Shown here one piece after another: positions 26,111-39,900 of a DNA stretch of 64,000 bases. Location of the stretch: positions 4,139,592 to 4,203,591 of the forward strand of contig NW_026869996.1 in assembly GCF_020882245.1 (NCBI RefSeq). The letters run 5' to 3'. A program made the translations under genes and the position numbers. This stretch comes from Rhopalosiphum padi (taxonomy: Eukaryota; Arthropoda; Insecta; Hemiptera; Aphididae). Below the pieces are notes generated by a model, which worked only from the letters and a program-made list of their open reading frames with translations, was not told the DNA's origin and made no database searches. Numbering within the stretch: position 1 is the stretch's first letter; every line of letters starts with the position of its first letter.

Positions 26111-28639
26111 CAATTATAAATTATTAAAAACTAGAAGTTTCCTTAAAATTTATAAAAAAAAACCATTAATTCTTAAAAAAACCCCATAAAAAACCAATTT
26201 AAATCCATCAAATAAATTAAATTTAACATTTTTCCTTAACAAAACCCCATAATAAATTATTAAAAACCATTAATTTCCTTAAAATTTATTAAAAATACCA
26301 TTAATTCATCAAAAAACCCCATAAAAACCAATTTAAATCCATCAAATAAATTAAATTTAACATTTTTCCTTAACAAAACCCCATAATAAATTATTAAAAA
26401 CCATTAATTTCCTTAAAATTTATAAAAAAAAACCATTATTTCATCAAAAAACCCCATAAAAACCAATTTAAATCCATCAAATAAATTAAATTTAACATTT
26501 TTCCTTAACAAAACCCCATAATAAATTATTAAAAACCATTAATTTCCTTAAAATTTATAAAAAAAAACCATTAATTCTTAAAAAAACCCCATAAAAACCA
26601 ATTTAAATCCATCAAATAAATTAAATTTAACATTTTTCCTTAACAAACCCCCATAATAAATTATTAAAAACCATAAATTTCCTTAAAATTTATTCAAAAA
26701 ACCATTAATTCATCAAAAAACCCCATAAAAACCAATTTAAATCCATCAAATAAATTAAATTTAACATTTTTCCATAGTAACCCCAATTATAAATTATTAA
26801 AAACTAGAAGTTTCCTTAAAATTTATAAAAAAAAACCATTAATTCTTAAAAAAAACCCCATAAAAACCAATTTAAATCCATCAAATAAATTAAATTTAAC
26901 ATTTTTCCTTAACAAAACCCCATAATAAATTATTAAAAACCATTAATTTCCTTAAAATTTATTAAAAATACCATTAATTCATCAAAAAAACCCCATAGAA
27001 ACCAATTTAAATCCATCAAATAAATTAAATTTAACATTTTTCTATACTAACCCCCATAATAAATTATTAAAAACCATAAATTTCCTTAAAATTTATTCAA
27101 AAAACCATTAATTCATCAAAAAACCCCATAATAACCGATTTAAATCCATCAAATAAATTAAATTTAACATTTTTCCATACTAACCCCCCATTATAAATTA
27201 TTAAAAACTAGAAGTTTCCTTAAAATTTAATAAAAATCCTTAAAAATAACAATAATTCCTTAACAATCCCCCATAATAACCGATTTAAATCCATCAAATA
27301 AATTAAATTTAACATTTTTCTATACTAACCCCCATAATAAATTATTAAAAACCAGAAATTTCCTTAAAATTTATAAAAAAAAACCATTATTTCATCAAAA
27401 AACCCCATAAAAACCAATTTAAATCCATCAAATAAATTAAATTTAACATTTTTCCTTAACAAAACCCCATAATAAATTATTAAAAACCATTAATTTCCTT
27501 AAAATTTATAAAAAAAAACCATTAATTCTTAAAAAAAACCCCATAAAAACCAATTTAAATCCATCAAATAAATTAAATTTAACATTTTTCCTTAACAAAC
27601 CCCCATAATAAATTATTAAAAACCATAAATTTCCTTAAAATTTATTCAAAAAACCATTAATTCATCAAAAAACCCCATAAAAACCAATTTAAATCCATCA
27701 AATAAATTAAATTTAACATTTTTCCATAGTAACCCCAATTATAAATTATTAAAAACTAGAAGTTTCCTTAAAATTTATAAAAAAAAACCATTAATTCTTA
27801 AAAAAACCCCATAAAAACCAATTTAAATCCATCAAATAAATTAAATTTAACATTTTTCCTTAACAAAACCCCATAATAAATTATTAAAAACCATTAATTT
27901 CCTTAAAATTTATTAAAAATACCATTAATTCATCAAAAAACCCCATAGAAACCAATTTAAATCCAACAAATAAATTAAATTTAACATTTTTCTATACTAA
28001 CCCCCATAATAAATTATTAAAAACCATAAATTTCCTTAAAATTTATTCAAAAAACCCCATAATAACCGATTTAAATCCATCAAATAAATTAAATTTAACA
28101 TTTTTCCATACTAACCCCCATTATAAATTATTAAAAACTAGAAGTTTCCTTAAAATTTAATAAAAATCCTTAAAAACAACAATAATTCCTTAACAATCCC
28201 CCATAATAACCGATTAAAATCCATCAAATAAATTAAATTTAACATTTTTCCTTAACAAACCCCCATAATAAATTATTAAAAACCAGAAATTTCCTTAAAA
28301 TGTATTAAAAAAACCATTAATTCATCAAAAAACCCCATAATAACCGATTTAAATCCATCAAATAAATTAAATTTAACATTTTTCTATACTAACCCCCATA
28401 ATAAATTATTAAAAACCAGAAATTTCCTTAAAATTTATAAAAAAAAACCATTATTTCATCAAAAAACCCCATAAAAACCAATTTAAATCCATCAAATAAA
28501 TTAAATTTAACATTTTTCCTTAACAAAACCCCATAATAAATTATTAAAAACCATTAATTTCCTTAAAATTTATAAAAAAAAACCATTAATTCTTAAAAAA
28601 AACCCCATAAAAACCAATTTAAATCCATCAAATAAATTA

Positions 28640-30320
28640 AATTTAACATTTTTCCTTAACAAACCCCCACAATAAATTATTAAAAACCATAAATTTCCTT
28701 AAAATTTATTAAAAAAACCTTTATTTCATCAAAAAAACCCCATAAAAACCAATTTAAATCCATCAAATAAATTAAATTTAACATTTTTCCATAGTAACCC
28801 CAATTATAAATTATTAAAAACTAGAAGTATCCTTAAAATTTATAAAAAAAACCATTAATTCTTAAAAAAACCCCATAAAAACCAATTTAAATCCATCAAA
28901 TAAATTAAATTTAACATTTTTCCTTAACAAAACCCCATAATAAATTATTAAAAACCATTAATTTCCTTAAAATTTATTAAAAATACCATTAATTCATCAA
29001 AAAACCCCATAGAAACCAATTTAAATCCAACAAATAAATTAAATTTAACATTTTTCTATACTAACCCCCATAATAAATTATTAAAAACCATAAATTTCCT
29101 TAAAATTTATTCAAAAAACCATTAATTCATCAAAAAACCCCATAATAACCGATTTAAATCCATCAAATAAATTAAATTTAACATTTTTCCATACTAACCC
29201 CCATTATAAATTATTAAAAACTAGAAGTTTCCTTAAAATTTAATAAAAATCCTTAAAAATAACAATAATTCCTTAACAATCCCCCATAATAACCGATTTA
29301 AATCCATCAAATAAATTAAATTTAACATTTTTCTATACTAACCCCCATAATAAATTATTAAAAACCAGAAATTTCCTTAAAATTTATAAAAAAAACCATT
29401 ATTTCATCAAAAAAACCCCATAAAAACCAATTTAAATCCATCAAATAAATTAAATTTAACATTTTTCCTTAACAAAACCCCATAATAAATTATTAAAAAC
29501 CATTAATTTCCTTAAAATTTATAAAAAAAACCATTAATTCTTAAAAAAACCCCATAAAAACCAATTTAAATCCATCAAATAAATTAAATTTAACATTTTT
29601 CCTTAACAAACCCCCATAATAAATTATTAAAAACCATAAATTTCCTTAAAATTTATTCAAAAAACCATTAATTCATCAAAAAACCCCATAAAAACCAATT
29701 TAAATCCATCAAATAAATTAAATTTAACATTTTTCCATAGTAACCCCAATTATAAATTATTAAAAACTAGAAGTTTCCTTAAAATTTATAAAAAAAAACC
29801 ATTAATTCTTAAAAAAACCCCATAAAAACCAATTTAAATCCATCAAATAAATTAAATTTAACATTTTTCCTTAACAAAACCCCATAATAAATTATTAAAA
29901 ACCATTAATTTCCTTAAAATTTATTAAAAATACCATTAATTCATCAAAAAACCCCATAGAAACCAATTTAAATCCAACAAATAAATTAAATTTAACATTT
30001 TTCTATACTAACCCCCATAATAAATTATTAAAAACCATAAATTTCCTTAAAATTTATTCAAAAAAACCCCATAATAACCGATTTAAATCCATCAAATAAA
30101 TTAAATTTAACATTTTTCCATACTAACCCCCATTATAAATTATTAAAAACTAGAAGTTTCCTTAAAATTTAATAAAAATCCTTAAAAACAACAATAATTC
30201 CTTAACAATCCCCCATAATAACCGATTAAAATCCATCAAATAAATTAAATTTAACATTTTTCCTTAACAAACCCCCATAATAAATTATTAAAAACCAGAA
30301 ATTTCCTTAAAATGTATTAA
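28640..30320 (-). repeat. Repeat unit recurring at about 34.44-36.14 kb
   Basis: The variant chain CCCCCACAATAAATT (about 28663), AGAAGTATCC (28823) and AAAATGTATT (30312) recurs at 34463, 34624 and 36133, an offset of 5,800-5,821 bp. The AGAAGTATCC variant is also present near 10332 next to CCCCCCACAATAA, a possible third relative about 18.5 kb upstream. Confidence 0.75.
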
Positions 30321-31329
30321 AAAAACCATTAATTCATCAAAAAACCCCATAATAACCGATTTAAATCCATCAAATAAATTAAATTTAACATTTTTCTATA
30401 CTAACCCCCATAATAAATTATTAAAAACCAGAAATTTCCTTAAAATTTATAAAAAAAAACCATTATTTCATCAAAAAACCCCATAAAAACCAATTTAAAT
30501 CCATCAAATAAATTAAATTTAACATTTTTCCTTAACAAAACCCCATAATAAATTATTAAAAACCATTAATTTCCTTAAAATTTATAAAAAAAAACCATTA
30601 ATTCTTAAAAAAACCCCATAAAAACCAATTTAAATCCATCAAATAAATTAAATTTAACATTTTTCCTTAACAAACCCCCATAATAAATTATTAAAAACCA
30701 TAAATTTCCTTAAAATTTATTCAAAAAACCATTAATTCATCAAAAAAACCCCATAAAAACCAATTTAAATCCATCAAATAAATTAAATTTAACATTTTTC
30801 CATAGTAACCCCAATTATAAATTATTAAAAACTAGAAGTTTCCTTAAAATTTATAAAAAAAAACCATTAATTCTTAAAAAAACCCCATAAAAACCAATTT
30901 AAATCCATCAAATAAATTAAATTTAACATTTTTCCTTAACAAAACCCCATAATAAATTATTAAAAACCATTAATTTCCTTAAAATTTATTAAAAAATACC
31001 ATTAATTCATCAAAAAACCCCATAGAAACCAATTTAAATCCAACAAATAAATTAAATTTAACATTTTTCTATACTAACCCCCATAATAAATTATTAAAAA
31101 ACCATAAATTTCCTTAAAATTTATTCAAAAAACCCCATAATAACCGATTTAAATCCATCAAATAAATTAAATTTAACATTTTTCCATACTAACCCCCCAT
31201 TATAAATTATTAAAAACTAGAAGTTTCCTTAAAATTTAATAAAAATCCTTAAAAACAACAATAATTCCTTAACAATCCCCCATAATAACCGATTAAAATC
31301 CATCAAATAAATTAAATTTAACATTTTTC

Positions 31330-33800
31330 CTTAACAAACCCCCATAATAAATTATTAAAAACCAGAAATTTCCTTAAAATGTATTAAAAAAACCATTAAT
31401 TCATCAAAAAAACCCCATAGAAACCAATTTAAATCCAACAAATAAATTAAATTTAACATTTTTCTATACTAACCCCCATAATAAATTATTAAAAACCATA
31501 AATTTCCTTAAAATTTATTCAAAAAAACCATTAATTCATCAAAAAACCCCATAATAACCGATTTAAATCCATCAAATAAATTAAATTTAACATTTTTCCA
31601 TACTAACCCCCCATTATAAATTATTAAAAACTAGAAGTTTCCTTAAAATTTAATAAAAATCCTTAAAAACAACAATAATTCCTTAACAATCCCCCATAAT
31701 AACCGATTAAAATCCATCAAATAAATTAAATTTAACATTTTTCCATAGTAACCCCCAATTATAAATTATTAAAAACTAGAAGTTTCCTTAAAATTTATAA
31801 AAAAAACCATTAATTCTTAAAAAAAACCCCATAAAAACCAATTTAAATCCATCAAATAAATTAAATTTAACATTTTTCCTTAACAAAACCCCATAATAAA
31901 TTATTAAAAACCATTAATTTCCTTAAAATTTATTAAAAATACCATTAATTCATCAAAAAACCCCATAAAAACCAATTTAAATCTATCAAATAAATTAAAT
32001 TTAACATTTTTCCATAGTAACCCCAATTATAAATTATTAAAAACTAGAAGTTTCCTTAAAATTTATAAAAAAAACCATTAATTCTTAAAAAAAACCCCAT
32101 AAAAACCAATTTAAATCCATCAAATAAATTAAATTTAACATTTTTCCATACTAACCCCCATTATAAATTATTAAAAACTAGAAGTTTCCTTAAAATTTAA
32201 TAAAAATCCTTAAAAACAACAATAATTCCTTAACAATCCCCCATAATAACCGATTAAAATCCATCAAATAAATTAAATTTAACATTTTTCCTTAACAAAC
32301 CCCCATAATAAATTATTAAAAACCAGAAATTTCCTTAAAATGTATTAAAAAAAACCATTAATTCATCAAAAAACCCCATAATAACCGATTTAAATCCATC
32401 AAATAAATTAAATTTAACATTTTTTCTATACTAACCCCCATAATAAATTATTAAAAACCAGAAATTTCCTTAAAATTTATTAAAAAAAACCATTTTTTCA
32501 TAAAAAAAACCCCATAAAAACCAATTTAAATCCATCAAATAAATTAAATTTAACATTTTTCCATACTAACCCCCATTATAAATTATTAAAAACTAGAAGT
32601 TTCCTTAAAATTTAATAAAAATCCTTAAAAATAACAATAATTCCTTAACAATCCCCCATAATAACCGATTTAAATCCATCAAATAAATTAAATTTAACAT
32701 TTTTCTATACTAACCCCCATAATAAATTATTAAAAACCAGAAATTTCCTTAAAATTTATAAAAAAAAACCATTATTTCATCAAAAAACCCCCATAAAAAC
32801 CAATTTAAATCCATCAAATAAATTAAATTTAACATTTTTCCTTAACAAAACCCCATAATAAATTATTAAAAACCATTAATTTCCTTAAAATTTATAAAAA
32901 AAAACCATTAATTCTTAAAAAAACCCCATAAAAACCAATTTAAATCCATCAAATAAATTAAATTTAACATTTTTCCTTAACAAACCCCCATAATAAATTA
33001 TTAAAAACCATAAATTTCCTTAAAATTTATTCAAAAAACCATTAATTCATCAAAAAACCCCATAAAAACCAATTTAAATCCATCAAATAAATTAAATTTA
33101 ACATTTTTCCTTAACAAACCCCCACAATAAATTATTAAAAACCATAAATTTCCTTAAAATTTATTAAAAAAAACCTTTATTTCATCAAAAAACCCCATAA
33201 AAACCAATTTAAATCCATCAAATAAATTAAATTTAACATTTTTCCATAGTAACCCCCAATTATAAATTATTAAAAACTAGAAGTTTCCTTAAAATTTATA
33301 AAAAAAACCATTAATTCTTAAAAAAAACCCCATAAAAACCAATTTAAATCCATCAAATAAATTAAATTTAACATTTTTCCTTAACAAAACCCCATAATAA
33401 ATTATTAAAAACCATAAATTTCCTTAAAATTTATTAAAAATACCATTAATTCATCAAAAAACCCCATAGAAACCAATTTAAATCCAACAAATAAATTAAA
33501 TTTAACATTTTTCTATACTAACCCCCATAATAAATTATTAAAAACCATAAATTTCCTTAAAATTTATTCAAAAAACCATTAATTCATCAAAAAACCCCAT
33601 AATAACCGATTTAAATCCATCAAATAAATTAAATTTAACATTTTTCCATACTAACCCCCATTATAAATTATTAAAAACTAGAAGTTTCCTTAAAATTTAA
33701 TAAAAATCCTTAAAAACAACAATAATTCCTTAACAATCCCCCATAATAACCGATTAAAATCCATCAAATAAATTAAATTTAACATTTTTCCATAGTAACC
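31330..33800 (-). repeat. Large repeat unit, copy C (internally deleted)
   Basis: This is the third relative of the units at 18.4-20.5 and 23.4-26.1 kb. It follows copy B closely but lacks about 245 bp near 32.1 kb, where the AAATCTATC monomer is followed after one monomer by a CCATACTAACC monomer. It keeps CCATTTTTTCATAAAA at 32490 and CCCCCACAATAA near 33117. Confidence 0.75.
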
Positions 33801-36800
33801 CCAATTATAAATTATTAAAAACTAGAAGTTTCCTTAAAATTTATAAAAAAAAACCATTAATTCTTAAAAAAAACCCCATAAAAACCAATTTAAATCCATC
33901 AAATAAATTAAATTTAACATTTTTCCTTAACAAAACCCCATAATAAATTATTAAAAACCATTAATTTCCTTAAAATTTATTAAAAATACCATTAATTCAT
34001 CAAAAAACCCCATAGAAACCAATTTAAATCCAACAAATAAATTAAATTTAACATTTTTCTATACTAACCCCCATAATAAATTATTAAAAACCATAAATTT
34101 CCTTAAAATTTATTCAAAAAAACCCCATAATAACCGATTTAAATCCATCAAATAAATTAAATTTAACATTTTTCCATACTAACCCCCATTATAAATTATT
34201 AAAAACTAGAAGTTTCCTTAAAATTTAATAAAAATCCTTAAAAACAACAATAATTCCTTAACAATCCCCCATAATAACCGATTAAAATCCATCAAATAAA
34301 TTAAATTTAACATTTTTCCTTAACAAACCCCCATAATAAATTATTAAAAACCAGAAATTTCCTTAAAATGTATTAAAAAAAACCATTAATTCATCAAAAA
34401 ACCCCATAAAAAACCAATTTAAATCCATCAAATAAATTAAATTTAACATTTTTCCTTAACAAACCCCCACAATAAATTATTAAAAACCATAAATTTCCTT
34501 AAAATTTATTAAAAAAAACCTTTATTTCATCAAAAAAACCCCATAAAAACCAATTTAAATCCATCAAATAAATTAAATTTAACATTTTTCCATAGTAACC
34601 CCAATTATAAATTATTAAAAACTAGAAGTATCCTTAAAATTTATAAAAAAAACCATTAATTCTTAAAAAAACCCCATAAAAACCAATTTAAATCCATCAA
34701 ATAAATTAAATTTAACATTTTTCCTTAACAAAACCCCATAATAAATTATTAAAAACCATTAATTTCCTTAAAATTTATTAAAAATACCATTAATTCATCA
34801 AAAAACCCCATAGAAACCAATTTAAATCCAACAAATAAATTAAATTTAACATTTTTCTATACTAACCCCCATAATAAATTATTAAAAACCATAAATTTCC
34901 TTAAAATTTATTCAAAAAACCATTAATTCATCAAAAAAAACCCCATAATAACCGATTTAAATCCATCAAATAAATTAAATTTAACATTTTTCCATACTAA
35001 CCCCCATTATAAATTATTAAAAACTAGAAGTTTCCTTAAAATTTAATAAAAAATCCTTAAAAATAACAATAATTCCTTAACAATCCCCCATAATAACCGA
35101 TTTAAATCCATCAAATAAATTAAATTTAACATTTTTCTATACTAACCCCCATAATAAATTATTAAAAACCAGAAATTTCCTTAAAATTTATAAAAAAAAA
35201 CCATTATTTCATCAAAAACCCCATAAAAACCAATTTAAATCCATCAAATAAATTAAATTTAACATTTTTCCTTAACAAAACCCCATAATAAATTATTAAA
35301 AAACCATTAATTTCCTTAAAATTTATAAAAAAAAAAAACCATTAATTCTTAAAAAAAAACCCCATAAAAAACCAATTTAAATCCATCAAATAAATTAAAT
35401 TTAACATTTTTTCCTTAACAAACCCCCATAATAAATTATTAAAAACCATAAATTTCCTTAAAATTTATTCAAAAAAAACCATTAATTCATCAAAAAACCC
35501 CATAAAAACCAATTTAAATCCATCAAATAAATTAAATTTAACATTTTTTCCATAGTAACCCCCCAATTATAAATTATTAAAAACTAGAAGTTTCCTTAAA
35601 ATTTATAAAAAAAACCATTAATTCTTAAAAAAAACCCCATAAAAACCAATTTAAATCCATCAAATAAATTAAATTTAACATTTTTCCTTAACAAAACCCC
35701 ATAATAAATTATTAAAAACCATTAATTTCCTTAAAATTTATTAAAAAATACCATTAATTCATCAAAAAACCCCATAGAAACCAATTTAAATCCAACAAAT
35801 AAATTAAATTTAACATTTTTCTATACTAACCCCCATAATAAATTATTAAAAACCATAAATTTCCTTAAAATTTATTCAAAAAACCCCCATAATAACCGAT
35901 TTAAAATCCATCAAATAAATTAAATTTAACATTTTTCCATACTAACCCCCATTATAAATTATTAAAAAACTAGAAGTTTCCTTAAAATTTAATAAAAATC
36001 CTTAAAAACAACAATAATTCCTTAACAATCCCCCATAATAACCGATTAAAATCCATCAAATAAATTAAATTTAACATTTTTTCCTTAACAAACCCCCATA
36101 ATAAATTATTAAAAACCAGAAATTTCCTTAAAATGTATTAAAAAAAACCATTAATTCATCAAAAAACCCCATAATAACCGATTTAAAATCCATCAAATAA
36201 ATTAAATTTAACATTTTTCTATACTAACCCCCATAATAAATTATTAAAAACCAGAAATTTCCTTAAAATTTATAAAAAAAAAACCATTATTTCATCAAAA
36301 AAACCCCCATAAAAAACCAATTTAAATCCATCAAATAAATTAAATTTAACATTTTTCCTTAACAAAACCCCATAATAAATTATTAAAAACCATTAATTTC
36401 CTTAAAATTTATAAAAAAAAAACCATTAATTCTTAAAAAAAACCCCATAAAAACCAATTTAAATCCATCAAATAAATTAAATTTAACATTTTTCCTTAAC
36501 AAACCCCCATAATAAATTATTAAAAACCATAAATTTCCTTAAAATTTATTCAAAAAACCATTAATTCATCAAAAAAACCCCATAAAAACCAATTTAAATC
36601 CATCAAATAAATTAAATTTAACATTTTTCCATAGTAACCCCCAATTATAAATTATTAAAAACTAGAAGTTTCCTTAAAATTTATAAAAAAAAAACCATTA
36701 ATTCTTAAAAAAAACCCCATAAAAAACCAATTTAAATCCATCAAATAAATTAAATTTAACATTTTTCCTTAACAAAACCCCATAATAAATTATTATTAAA

Positions 36801-36999
36801 AACCATTAATTTTCCTTAAAATTTATTAAAAATACCATTAATTCATCAAAAAAAAACCCCATAAAAACCAATTTAAATCCATCAAATAAATTAAATTTAA
36901 CATTTTTCCATAGTAACCCCAATTATAAATTATTAAAAACTAGAAGTTTCCTTAAAATTTATAAAAAAAAAACCATTAATTCTTAAAAAAAAACCCCAT

Positions 37000-39900
37000 A
37001 AAAACCAATTTAAATCCATCAAATAAATTAAATTTAACATTTTTCCTTAACAAAACCCCATAATAAATTATTAAAAACCATTAATTTCCTTAAAATTTAT
37101 TAAAAATACCATTAATTCATCAAAAAACCCCATAGAAACCAATTTAAATCCAACAAATAAATTAAATTTAACATTTTTCTATACTAAACCCCATAATAAA
37201 TTATTAAAAAACCATAAATTTCCTTAAAATTTATTCAAAAAAACCATTAATTCATCAAAAAAAAAACCCCATAATAACCGATTTAAATCCATCAAATAAA
37301 TTAAATTTAACATTTTTCCATACTAACCCCCCATTATAAATTATTAAAAACTAGAAAGTTTCCTTAAAATTTAATAAAAATCCTTAAAAACAACAATAAT
37401 TCCCTTAACAATCCCCCATAATAACCGATTAAAAATCCATCAAATAAATTAAATTTAACATTTTTCCTTAACAAACCCCCATAATAAATTATTAAAAACC
37501 AGAAATTTCCTTAAAATTTATTAAAAAAAAAACCATTTTTTTCATCAAAAAAAACCCCATAAAAACCAATTTAAAATCCATCAAATAAATTAAATTTAAC
37601 ATTTTTCCTTAACAAACCCCCATAATAAATTATTAAAAACCAGAAATTTCCTTAAAATTTATTAAAAAAAAAACCATTTTTTTCATCAAAAAACCCCATA
37701 AAAACCAATTTAAATCCATCAAATAAATTAAATTTAACATTTTTCCATACTAACCCCCCATTATAATTATTAAAAACTAGAAGTTTCCTTAAAATTTAAT
37801 AAAAATCCTTAAAAATAACAATAATTCCTTAACAATCCCCCATAATAACCGATTTAAATCCATCAAATAAATTAAATTTAACATTTTTCCTTAACAAAAC
37901 CCCCATAATAAATTATTAAAAACCATTAATTTCCTTAAAATTTATAAAAAAAACCATTAATTCTTAAAAAAAACCCCATAAAAAACCAATTTAAAATCCA
38001 TCAAATAAATTAAATTTAACATTTTTCCCTTAACAAACCCCCATAATAAATTATTAAAAACCATAAATTTCCTTAAAATTTATTCAAAAAACCATTAATT
38101 CATCAAAAAAACCCCATAAAAACCAATTTAAATCCATCAAATAAATTAAATTTAACATTTTTTCCATAGTAACCCCCAATTATAAATTATTAAAAACTAG
38201 AAGTTTCCTTAAAATTTAATAAAAATCCTTAAAAATAACAATAATTCCTTAACAATCCCCCCATAATAACCGATTTAAATCCATCAAATAAATTAAATTT
38301 AACATTTTTCCTTAACAAACCCCCACAATAAATTATTAAAAACCATAAATTTCCTTAAAATTTATTAAAAAAAAACCTTTATTTCATCAAAAAAACCCCA
38401 TAAAAAACCAATTTAAAAATCCATCAAATAAATTAAATTTAACATTTTTTCCATAGTAACCCCAATTATAAATTATTAAAAACTAGAAGTTTCCTTAAAA
38501 TTTATAAAAAAAAAAAACCATTAATTCTTAAAAAAAACCCCATAAAAAACCAATTTAAATCCATCAAATAAATTAAATTTAACATTTTTCCTTAACAAAA
38601 ACCCCATAATAAATTATTAAAAACCATTTAATTTCCTTAAAATTTATTAAAAATACCATTAATTCATCAAAAAAAACCCCATAGAAACCAATTTAAAATC
38701 CAACAAATAAATTAAATTTAACATTTTTCTATACTAACCCCCATAATAAATTATTAAAAACCAGAAATTTCCTTAAAATTTATTAAAAAAAAAAAAAAAA
38801 ACCATTTTTTCATCAAAAAAAACCCCATAAAAAACCAATTTAAAATCCATCAAATAAATTAAATTTAACATTTTTCCATACTAACCCCCATTAAAATTAT
38901 TAAAAAACTAGAAGTTTCCTTAAAATTTAATAAAAATCCTTAAAAATAACAATAATTCCTTAACAATCCCCCCATAATAACCGATTAAATCCATTAAATA
39001 AATTAAATTTAACATTTTTCTATACTAACCCCCCATAATAAATTATTAAAAACCAGAAATTTCCTTAAAATTTATAAAAAAAAAAAACCATTATTTCATC
39101 AAAAAACCCCATAAAAACCAATTTAAATCCATCAAATAAATTAAATTTAACATTTTTCCTTAACAAAACCCCATAATAAATTATTAAAAAACCATTAATT
39201 TCCTTAAAATTTATAAAAAAAAACCATTAATTCTTAAAAAAAAACCCCATAAAAACCAATTTAAAATCCATCAAATAAATTAAATTTAACATTTTTCCAT
39301 AGTAACCCCCCAATTATAAATTATTAAAAACTAGAAGTTTCCTTAAAATTTATAAAAAAAACCATTAATTCTTAAAAAAAACCCCATAAAAACCAATTTA
39401 AATCCATCAAATAAATTAAATTTAACATTTTTCCTTAACAAAACCCCATAATAAATTATTAAAAACCATTAATTTCCTTAAAATATATTAAAAATACCAT
39501 TAATTCATCAAAAAAACCCCATAGAAAACCAATTTAAATCAAACAAATAAATTAAATTTAACATTTTTCTATACTAACCCCCATAATAAATTATTAAAAA
39601 CCATAAATTTCCTTAAAATTTATTCAAAAAAACCATTAATTCATCAAAAAACCCCATAATAACCGATTTAAATCCATCAAATAAATTAAATTTAACATTT
39701 TTCCATACTAACCCCCCCATTTATAAATTATTAAAAACTAGAAGTTTCCTTAAAATTTATAAAAAAAAAAAAACCATTAATTCTTAAAAAAAAACCCCAT
39801 AAAAAACCAATTTAAATCCATCAAATAAATTAAATTTAACATTTTTTCCTTAACAAAACCCCATAATAAATTATTAAAAACCATTAATTTCCTTAAAATT

